Under the pieces are notes generated by a model. It searched no databases, had not been told where the DNA came from, and was given only the letters and a program-made list of their open reading frames with translations. The position numbers were made by a program, and so were the translations under genes. A stretch of 64,000 bases of DNA from Rugosimonospora acidiphila. GTDB taxonomy: Bacteria; Actinomycetota; Actinomycetes; Mycobacteriales; Micromonosporaceae. The stretch spans positions 1-64,000 of the forward strand of contig NZ_BAABJQ010000004.1 of the NCBI RefSeq assembly GCF_039543385.1, given 5' to 3'. Positions 57,694-64,000 of this stretch are shown in pieces. Numbering within the stretch: the first letter of the stretch is position 1; every line of letters begins with the position of its first letter.

Positions 57694-58195
57694 CGCGGAA
57701 TCACCACCCGAAACGGCATGACAGATACCTCCGCGACATGTTGTCAGCCTACATGTGAGCGCTTGCCGCCCACCATTCGCCTCCGTGTGATCCCGGGCCC
57801 GACCGGGCGCTCTCATCCGGACCCGGCACCGGGAATCACGTCCAACCCTAGGCCGGGGTTCGACCGGGACGCCGGCGCGGACCAGGCAGGACCCGGTCCG
57901 GGCGCACGGGGGCCGGATCCGGTGCCGGGACCCGACCCCGTTGCCCGGACCGGTCGCTGCCAGGGCGCCGCCGAGCGGGCCCGCCGCGCCAACTAAAGCC
58001 CGGCACTGTTAAAGGCGCCTCAAGATGGTCCGGCCGGTGCGCCGCGCCGGGGTCCCCGGCCACCGTGACCGGCGTGACGGATCGGCGACGAAGAACCGGC
58101 CGAAGCGTCCCAATCGGCCCGATCTCACCGAGACGCCGGCCTCAGCCGTGGTGACCGGCGCAGCCGGTATCGGCTACCAGCCGTATAACTGAATC
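57694..58195. other. Divergent intergenic region between cydD and the KdpD-like kinase
   Basis: 502 bp, very GC-rich, no gene seen. ACATGT occurs twice (57736-57741 and 57751-57756) and could be a protein-binding direct repeat upstream of cydD. The plus-strand -10 box of the kinase is at its right end. Confidence 0.4.
58184..58189 (+). promoter_or_regulatory. -10 element (TATAAC) for the leaderless kinase mRNA
   Basis: TATAAC ends 6 nt before GTG 58196; no ribosome site is present. Confidence 0.4.
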
Positions 58196-59590
58196 GTGAT
58201 CGCGCAGCCCCGCTCGACGGCCCGAACCTGGCTGGGGCTCGGGTTGGGCGTCGCCGGCCTGGCCTGCCTCAGCGCGATGCTGGAACGGGACAACCTGACC
58301 AACGCCGCGCTGCTCTACCTGGTGCCGGTGGTGGTGGTCGCGGCCGTCGGCGGCGTGTGGCTGGGGCTGGCCGCCGCGGTGGCGTCCGACCTGCTGCTCA
58401 ACTGGTACTTCGTGCCGCCGGTACACACGCTGACCGTGGACCGGCGGGGGAACCTGATCGCGTTGCTGGTCTACGTGCTCGTGGCGGTCAGCGTCAGCGT
58501 GGCGGTCGACCTCGCCGCCCGGCAGCGCGCCGCCGCGGCGCGCAGTGGGGTCGAGGCCGAGCTGCTCGCCCGGATCACCGCCACGCCGGTGGTCGATCAG
58601 TCCCTGAACCAGCTGCTCGGGCACGTACGGGACACCTTCGACCTGCGGGGCGTCGCGCTGATGGAGCACGGCGCCCTGGTGGCCGCGGTCGGCGAGCCGA
58701 TCACGTCGGCGCCCACGCTGGAGGTGGAGGCCGCGCCCGGGCTGCGCCTGCTCGCGGCGGGCCCGGACCTGCTCGACGATGATCGGCGGCTGCTCGGCCG
58801 GCTGGCCACGGCGGCGGCCCGGACGCTGGAGGCGCAGCGGCTGGCCGAGCAGGCCGCGAAGGCGGCCCAGCTGGCCGAGGTCGACCGGGTGCGCACGGCG
58901 ATCCTGGCCGCCGTGGGCCACGACCTGCGCACCCCGCTGTCCAGCATCAAGGCCGCCGCCTCCAGCCTGCGCGCGGGCGACGTGGCGTTCTCCACACAGG
59001 ACCGCGAGGAGCTGCTGGAGACCGTCGAGGAGTCCACCGACCGGCTCGACGATCTGGTGGAGAATCTGCTGGCCATGAGCCGGCTGCAGGCCGGGGTACT
59101 GTCAGTCCAGGCTCGGCCCGTGGCGCTGGACGAGGTGGTGGCGCGGGCTCTGCTGCACGCCGCGCCCGGCGCGGCGCTGGAGGTGGCCGTCGGCGACGAC
59201 CTGCCGCTGGTGTCGGCCGACCCCGGGCTGCTGGAGAGAGTGGTGGCAAACCTGGTGAACAACGCGGTCACCGCCTCGGCGGGATCGGCGGTCACCCTGT
59301 GCGCATCGGTCGCCCCCGCGACCGTCGACCTCGCCGTGGTCGACCACGGCTGCGGCGTACCACCGGCCGATCAGGAGCGGATGTTCGCACCGTTCCAGCG
59401 GCTGGACGACCGCACCGCCAACGGCGGACTGGGTCTCGGGCTGGCCATCGCCCGCGGGTTCACCGAGGCGATGGGCGGGGCGCTGCACCCCGCCGACACC
59501 CCGGGCGGCGGGCTGACGATGACCGTGACGCTGCCCCGGGCACCCCGGGATCCGGCCGCCCAGGAACGTCCACAGTGGACTGGACAATGA
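58196..59590 (+). CDS. KdpD-like histidine kinase lacking the KdpD N-terminal domain
   Basis: 464 aa. It starts directly with the four-helix DUF4118 membrane domain (about 15-105), then a GAF-like domain (about 115-215), DHp with His242 in GHDLRTPL, and HATPase_c (NLVNNAV, DHGCGVP, GLGLGLAIARG). The 350-residue cytoplasmic KdpD and USP domains of full KdpD are absent. The stop overlaps the response-regulator start (ATGA). No kdpFABC genes are in the window, so the input may be something other than K+. Confidence 0.92.
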   Translation: MIAQPRSTARTWLGLGLGVAGLACLSAMLERDNLTNAALLYLVPVVVVAAVGGVWLGLAAAVASDLLLNWYFVPPVHTLTVDRRGNLIALLVYVLVAVSVSVAVDLAARQRAAAARSGVEAELLARITATPVVDQSLNQLLGHVRDTFDLRGVALMEHGALVAAVGEPITSAPTLEVEAAPGLRLLAAGPDLLDDDRRLLGRLATAAARTLEAQRLAEQAAKAAQLAEVDRVRTAILAAVGHDLRTPLSSIKAAASSLRAGDVAFSTQDREELLETVEESTDRLDDLVENLLAMSRLQAGVLSVQARPVALDEVVARALLHAAPGAALEVAVGDDLPLVSADPGLLERVVANLVNNAVTASAGSAVTLCASVAPATVDLAVVDHGCGVPPADQERMFAPFQRLDDRTANGGLGLGLAIARGFTEAMGGALHPADTPGGGLTMTVTLPRAPRDPAAQERPQWTGQ

Positions 59591-60261
59591 GCCGGATCCT
59601 GGTCGTCGACGACGATCGCCAGTTACTGCGAGCCCTGCGGATCAACCTGAGCGCCCGGGGCTACGAGGTGGTACTCGCGCCGGACGGCGCCACCGCGCTG
59701 AACGCCGCCACCCGGCAGCCCCCGGATCTGGTGGTGCTCGACCTCGGCCTGCCCGACATGGACGGGGTAGCCGTGGTCGAGGGCATCCGGGGCTGGTCCA
59801 GCGCCCCGGTGATCGTGCTGTCCGCCCGGCACCTGGAGCAGTCGAAGGTGCGCGCGCTGGACGCCGGGGCCGACGACTACGTCACCAAGCCGTTCGGCAT
59901 GGATGAGCTGCTGGCCCGGGTGCGCGCGGCGCTGCGCCGGGCCGCCCCGACCGTGCATGAGCCGGTGGTCGAGACGGAGGCGTTCACCATCGACCTGTCC
60001 GCCCGCCGGGTCACCCGGGATGGCGCCGACGTGCGGCTGACCCCGACCGAGTGGCACCTGCTGGAGGTGCTGGTACGCAACGCCGGCAAGCTGGTCTCGC
60101 AGCGCCAGCTGCTGCAGGAGGTCTGGGGTCCGAAGTACGAGACGGAGACCAACTACCTGCGGGTGTATGTGGCTCAGCTGCGCGCCAAGCTGGAGCCCGA
60201 CCCGGCCCGGCCCCGGTACCTGTTGACCGAGCCCGGCATGGGGTACCGCTTCACCCCGTGA
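59587..60261 (+). CDS. kdpE: KdpE-like OmpR-family response regulator
   Basis: 224 aa from ATG 59587. The receiver domain (1-115) has the acidic pair VVDDD, phospho-acceptor Asp52 in VLDLGLPD, and Lys at DYVTKPF. The winged helix (about 130-222) contains LTPTEWHLLEVLVRNAGKLV, then the ETNYLRVYVAQLRAKLE segment characteristic of KdpE. It is coupled to the kinase gene. Its 3' end overlaps the convergent GNAT gene by 11 bp. Confidence 0.92.
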   Translation: MSRILVVDDDRQLLRALRINLSARGYEVVLAPDGATALNAATRQPPDLVVLDLGLPDMDGVAVVEGIRGWSSAPVIVLSARHLEQSKVRALDAGADDYVTKPFGMDELLARVRAALRRAAPTVHEPVVETEAFTIDLSARRVTRDGADVRLTPTEWHLLEVLVRNAGKLVSQRQLLQEVWGPKYETETNYLRVYVAQLRAKLEPDPARPRYLLTEPGMGYRFTP

Positions 60262-61324
60262 TCCCGGGCAACGCCGGATTGGGCTCGGTCGACGGCCCCG
60301 GGCCGAGGTCCGGCCGCAGATCGGCGGTCACGCTCAGCAGTGGGCCGTCGAGCACCTGGTGCAGCGGGCGGCCCAGCCGGCCCATGGTGCGCACCATGGC
60401 CAGGTTGTCCGGGCGCCCGTACGCGTGCAGCGCCTCCACCCCGTCGCCGGCCGCCAGCCGGGCCGCCCGCCGCAGCAGCGCGCCGCCCACCCCCCGACCC
60501 CGGTACGCCTCGGCGACCAGCAGGGCCACGTCCGCCTCGGTACCGTCTCGGAAGATCTCCGCCATGCCGATCACCCGCCCTTCGGGCTCCGCCTCGGCGA
60601 TGAGCACCATTCCGTCCGGCGCCTCCAGCCGCCGGCGCAGCGCCGTGGCGGCCGACCGGCCGGTGCGTGGGTACCCGCCGTGCCGGCTGGGCCGGGAGCA
60701 CTCCGCGTACAGCGCCGCGACCGCCTCGGCGTCCTGGAGTCCGGCCCGCCGGACGGTCAGCTCGTCCCCGCCGGGCAGCAGCAGCTGCCAACGGCTGGTG
60801 GCCCGCCGCAGGACGGCGCCGGCCAGGTCCACCAGCGCGTGCGCACGGGCGAACTCGGCCGGGGTGAACGGCGGCTCGTCCCGCCGCACCAGCAGCGTCC
60901 CGCCGGCCGGGTCGGGCAGCCGCATCAGGCCCTCACCGAAGTCCCGGCCGGCCGGGCAGTCCTGCGGGTGCCACGAGACCGTGGCCCCGCCCAGCAGCCC
61001 GGCCAGCGCCACCCCCAGCTCGTCCTGCTCGGCCACCAGCCGGGTGGCCACCCCCAGCAGCTGGGTCTGCGTGTCGACCAGGCCGCGCACGTCGGCGCGG
61101 CCGACCCAGGCGTCCCGGCCCCGACCCTTGGCCACGGCCGCGAGCAGATCCGCCTCGGTCAACGCGTCCGGCGCGTCGATCAGGAAGTCGTCCACGGCGC
61201 CGGCCTCGGTCGCGTGTACCTGCACCGACAGGATGTTCACCGAGCGCAGCGCGAGGCTGGCCGTCAGCACCGACAGGTACCCCGGCCGGTCGTCGACCGT
61301 CGCCCGTACTCGCCACAAGGTCAT
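60251..61324 (-). CDS. ACT-domain plus GNAT acetyltransferase fusion protein
   Basis: 357 aa from ATG 61324 with AGGAG 5-8 nt upstream. Residues 1-75 are an ACT-like domain (WRVRATVDDRPGYLSVLTASLA, NILSVQVHATEAGAVDDFLID). A middle helical region (about 80-200) links to a GNAT domain (about 200-330) with VALLVAEAYRGRGVGGALLRRA, the acetyl-CoA loop (RGRGVG). ACT domains usually bind amino acids, so it may be an allosterically controlled acetyltransferase. It starts 8 nt after the ACT-protein gene on the same strand. Confidence 0.88.
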   Translation of the reverse strand: MTLWRVRATVDDRPGYLSVLTASLALRSVNILSVQVHATEAGAVDDFLIDAPDALTEADLLAAVAKGRGRDAWVGRADVRGLVDTQTQLLGVATRLVAEQDELGVALAGLLGGATVSWHPQDCPAGRDFGEGLMRLPDPAGGTLLVRRDEPPFTPAEFARAHALVDLAGAVLRRATSRWQLLLPGGDELTVRRAGLQDAEAVAALYAECSRPSRHGGYPRTGRSAATALRRRLEAPDGMVLIAEAEPEGRVIGMAEIFRDGTEADVALLVAEAYRGRGVGGALLRRAARLAAGDGVEALHAYGRPDNLAMVRTMGRLGRPLHQVLDGPLLSVTADLRPDLGPGPSTEPNPALPGITG

Positions 61325-61332
61325 GTCGACTC

Positions 61333-62115
61333 CTAGCTGTCCAGTAGCGAGGTGAGGTCGGAGCCGGCCGGGTTGACCGGCCAGTCGGGCCGCCGGTGCC
61401 CGCGCCCGGCCGCGCCCGAGGCGACCGACTCCTCCAGCCGATCGCCGAGCACCTGCGCGCAGGCGCGAACCAGCTGGGACAGCCGGTCGACCTCGGTGAC
61501 GTGGAACGCCGGCACGGGCAGGTCGTGCTCGCCGCCTCCCCGGGCCACGAGCAGCACCACGCCGGACCGGCCGAACGGCGCGGCGGCGTACCGGAGGCCG
61601 TCCGGCCCCTCGAAGGCGCGCGGCCGCAGCGGGGTGACGTCGGGCACCCGCAGCGGCTCGGGCGCCTGCCAACTCGCGTACGCCACGGCCGGTCCGCACG
61701 GCGGGGTGCCGCGCTCACCAGGGCTCGCCCAGTTCGCCGGTACCACCAGTGCGGCGGCCCAGTCCGCGGACAGCAGCCCCGGTACGGCATCCACCAGCGT
61801 GGTGATCCCCCCGTCCGCGCTGGCCGCCACCTGCCCGACCAGTTCGGCGTCGGCGCCGCCGGCCGCCGGTGCGCCCCCGGTCGACCGCCAGACCCCCTCC
61901 ACCACGACCCCGGGGATGGCGGCGAGCCCGGCCAGGATCCGGTTCACCGGCGTCGCGGCCGGCCAGATGACCGTGAAATCATCGACGGCCCGCCCACCGA
62001 CGCGTTCGAGCACGATCATCTGAACGATGTCGGCCCCGGTCACGCCCAGGGTCCGGGCGACCTGGCCGAGCGAGCCGGGGCGATCGGGCAGCCGTACCCG
62101 CAGCCGCAACAACAT
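61333..62115 (-). CDS. ACT domain protein with GAF-like C-terminus
   Basis: 260 aa. Residues 1-75 form an ACT domain (LRLRVRLPDRPGSLGQVARTLG and ADIVQMIVLERVGGRAVDDFTV). The remainder is a GAF-like sensor (about 90-230: DAVPGLLSADWAAALVVPANW, and a LRYAAAPFGRSGVVLLVARGG core). It is the first gene of a two-gene operon with the ACT-GNAT gene, which begins 8 nt after its stop. It probably senses an amino acid and modulates its partner. Confidence 0.85.
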   Translation of the reverse strand: MLLRLRVRLPDRPGSLGQVARTLGVTGADIVQMIVLERVGGRAVDDFTVIWPAATPVNRILAGLAAIPGVVVEGVWRSTGGAPAAGGADAELVGQVAASADGGITTLVDAVPGLLSADWAAALVVPANWASPGERGTPPCGPAVAYASWQAPEPLRVPDVTPLRPRAFEGPDGLRYAAAPFGRSGVVLLVARGGGEHDLPVPAFHVTEVDRLSQLVRACAQVLGDRLEESVASGAAGRGHRRPDWPVNPAGSDLTSLLDS

Positions 62116-62372
62116 GGAGGACCCCCTCTGAACTGTGTGCCGGGTCCAGCCTGGCGCAATTACGTTTCAGGACGATTGCGACACTGTGTCCCCGCCACAA
62201 AGCCCGCCAATCCTCGCCCGACCAGCGACATTGGGGGAAAGATCAGCCGGCGGCGGGGCGGCGCTGGCGGCGGGGCAGCGCTGGCGGCGGCGGGCCCGGA
62301 CCAGACCCACCCGGGCCCGGGCCCGACGATCGGGCGGGGTCAGTCTTTCGGCGACGAAGCGGCCGGAACGGG

Positions 62373-63419
62373 TCAGGCCGAGGCCCGGCGCACCAGGTGG
62401 GTGTCCAGCATCACCGAGCGGTGCTCGTCCGCCTCGCCCCGGATCCGGTCCAGCAGCAGCCGGGCCATCTCCCGACCCATCTCCTCCACCGGCTGGTGCA
62501 CCGTGGTCAGCGGCGGATCGGTCTGCCGCGCCAGGGCCGAGTCCTCGAACCCGACCACGGCCACGTCCGACGGGATCCGCCGGCCCCGGTCCTTGAGTAC
62601 CCGCATGGCGCCGAAGGCCATCAGGTCCGAGGCGGCGAACAGCCCGTCGATGCCCGGCCGGGCGGACAGCAGCCCGCGCATGGCCGCCGCGCCGCTCTCC
62701 TCGCTGAAGTCGCCGTACCCGATCAGGGCCTCGTCCAGCTTGAGCCCGGCCTCCACGATCGCCTGCCGGTACCCGGCCAGTCGATCCACGCCCACGCCCA
62801 TGTCCTGCGGCCCGGCGATCACCGCTATCTGCTGGCGCCCGTCCGCCGCCAGGTGCTCCACCGCCTGCCGGGCGCCCCCAGCGTTGTCCACGTCCACGAA
62901 GTTGATCGGTTGATCGTCCGGTATCAGCATGCCGGCCGGCCGGCCGCCGAGGACCGCGGGCAGCCCGCGCTCGCGCAGCCGGCCGGGCAGCGGATCGTCG
63001 TCGTGCAGGGACAGCAGCAGAACGCCGTCGACGTGCTGGCGGGTCAGGTGCTGGTTGACCCGGTCGCGCTCCTCCGGCGACTGGGCCATCGCCAGCCACA
63101 ACTGCAGCGGGGTCTCCAGCAGCACGCTGCTGATGCCCCGGATGATGCCGGCGAAGAACGGCTCCCCGAACACCCGGGCCTCGGACTCGGAGACGACCAG
63201 CGCGACAGAGTCGTTACGCTGCGTGACCAGTGCCCGCGCGGCCCGGTTCGGTACGTAGCCCAACTCCTCGATCGCCCGCTGGACCGCCGCCTTCGCCTCG
63301 GGGCTCACCTGAGGGGATCCGTTGACGACCCGGGACACGGTGCCACGGCCGACACCCGCCCGGGCCGCCACCTCGTCCAGCGTGGGTCGTCCGGCGGAAC
63401 GGGTTCGCTGGGTCGTCAT
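62373..63419 (-). CDS. LacI-family transcriptional regulator
   Basis: 348 aa, full length. The N-terminal HTH (7-55) shows LDEVAARAGVGRGTVSRVVNG, with the hinge helix ELGYVPNRAARALV. The type I periplasmic-binding effector domain has a C-terminal DVAVVGFEDSALARQTDPPLTTV, typical of LacI. It lies 39 bp after the GH1 beta-glucosidase gene on the same strand, so it probably controls it and related sugar transport. The operator would be upstream of the GH1 gene, outside the window. Confidence 0.95.
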   Translation of the reverse strand: MTTQRTRSAGRPTLDEVAARAGVGRGTVSRVVNGSPQVSPEAKAAVQRAIEELGYVPNRAARALVTQRNDSVALVVSESEARVFGEPFFAGIIRGISSVLLETPLQLWLAMAQSPEERDRVNQHLTRQHVDGVLLLSLHDDDPLPGRLRERGLPAVLGGRPAGMLIPDDQPINFVDVDNAGGARQAVEHLAADGRQQIAVIAGPQDMGVGVDRLAGYRQAIVEAGLKLDEALIGYGDFSEESGAAAMRGLLSARPGIDGLFAASDLMAFGAMRVLKDRGRRIPSDVAVVGFEDSALARQTDPPLTTVHQPVEEMGREMARLLLDRIRGEADEHRSVMLDTHLVRRASA

Positions 63420-63458
63420 GTCACAAATCTCCTCGCCGGTCCGAGCCTGATCGCCTCC

Positions 63459-64000
63459 CTATTGTGCGGTCAGCCCGTTCCGCCTGGTTACCTGCGCGTA
63501 CCACGCGCCGCTGGCCTTGAAGACCCGGCGCTGGGTCGTGTAGTCCACATACACCATGCCAAAGCGCTTTTCGTAGCCCCAGGCCCACTCGAAATTGTCC
63601 AGCAGCGACCAGGCAAAGTATCCGCGAAGTGGGACTCCCTCGCTGATCGCCTGGTAGCAGGCGCGCAGGTGGCCGTCCAGGAATCCCACCCGGTCCAGGT
63701 CGTCGACCCGACCCTCGGCGTCCGGTACGTCGTCGAACGCCGCGCCGTTCTCCGTGACGTACAACGGCAGCTCCGGGTACTCGTCGTGCACCCGGCGCAG
63801 CACCTCGACCAGGCCGGGAGCGTCGATCTCCCACTTCATGCCGGTCAGCGGCACGTCCCGGCTCACGAACCGGACGTTCTCGCTGCCCGGCCAGTCGGAG
63901 GGTCCGGAGCCGGCCATCGGGGTGCCCGCCGGGGGCGCGGCCACCACGTACCGGCTGTAGTAGTTGATCCCGAGCAGGTCCAGCGGCGCGCTGATCACGT
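63459..64000 (-). CDS. GH1 beta-glucosidase, C-terminal part (cut by window end)
   Basis: About 180 residues are visible; the gene continues past position 64000, so the true start is outside. LLGINYYSRYVV, the nucleophile motif YVTENGAAF and the C-terminal block WSLLDNFEWAWGY, then KRFGMVYVDY, are diagnostic for GH1. It cleaves beta-glucosides, typically cellobiose taken up from plant polymers. The LacI gene follows 39 bp downstream. Confidence 0.95.
   Translation of the reverse strand, partial: VISAPLDLLGINYYSRYVVAAPPAGTPMAGSGPSDWPGSENVRFVSRDVPLTGMKWEIDAPGLVEVLRRVHDEYPELPLYVTENGAAFDDVPDAEGRVDDLDRVGFLDGHLRACYQAISEGVPLRGYFAWSLLDNFEWAWGYEKRFGMVYVDYTTQRRVFKASGAWYAQVTRRNGLTAQ

Noticed and set aside
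63550..63575. CAAAGCGCTTTTC-like palindrome considered as LacI operator
   Set aside because: It lies inside the GH1 coding region over the conserved KRFGMVY block; the real operator should be upstream of the gene, outside the window.

Overview
The window is high-GC DNA with many GTG starts and dense 4-bp GTGA/ATGA gene overlaps. It has -10 boxes of the TANNNT type lying 6 nt upstream of start codons (probable leaderless mRNAs), SigE-family ECF sigma factors, a NIT-type histidine kinase with a roadblock protein, BsaP next to BioB, and a bacterial nitric oxide synthase. All of this points to a filamentous actinomycete; a Micromonospora-type genome fits best, but the order is inferred. No CRISPR array, rRNA or intact phage was seen.

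Layout. 0-4.3 kb: ECF sigma factor with a membrane-anchored HAF-repeat partner, a 2'-5' RNA ligase-like protein, a DUF2625 protein and an NmrA-type reductase. 4.5-11.2 kb: redox and detoxification islands, namely LysR, SDR, TetR with two tandem operators, a tandem ABM protein, an epoxide hydrolase, and an MFS pump with TetR. 11.2-17 kb: accessory zone with a SUKH-4 protein, a truncated AraC gene, a tyrosine phosphatase, a class A beta-lactamase, decayed xis/int genes, and a tRNA-Gly/Cys/Val operon with clear promoter and terminator. 17.7-22.2 kb: operon of NIT-domain histidine kinase, roadblock protein and TAXI solute-binding lipoprotein. 22.5-25.8 kb: divergent biotin genes bioFD and bioB-bsaP. 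25.9-31.6 kb: DJ-1/PfpI protein, aldehyde dehydrogenase, and small genes separated by two copies of a 65-bp palindromic repeat, one of which supplies the C-terminus of a Nudix protein.

31.7-50.7 kb is a polysaccharide locus. A minus-strand operon encodes three GT2 glycosyltransferases, a 1330-aa polytopic membrane protein with a 720-residue low-complexity tail, a DUF1616-like membrane protein, a Wzx-type flippase with a 355-residue tail, a fourth GT2 enzyme and a condensation-type acyltransferase. Around it lie secreted GH5 and GH26 hydrolases, a polysaccharide deacetylase and an orphan dpgA-dpgB pair (type III PKS plus enoyl-CoA hydratase-like partner). The tails of the flippase and the 1330-aa protein share a repeated [DE]-T-x-V-[IL]-P-R motif that looks like a phosphothreonine/FHA docking signal. 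This is the most original feature of the window.

51-64 kb: nitric oxide synthase, PadR regulator, permease-prefix protein with cydC-cydD, a KdpD-like kinase (no Kdp N-terminal domain) with a KdpE-like regulator, an ACT/GNAT pair, and a LacI regulator next to a GH1 beta-glucosidase cut by the window end.

A recurrent oddity is short tandem-repeat arrays at gene ends. Four genes have their stop codon inside such an array and a fifth has it inside the dispersed palindrome.
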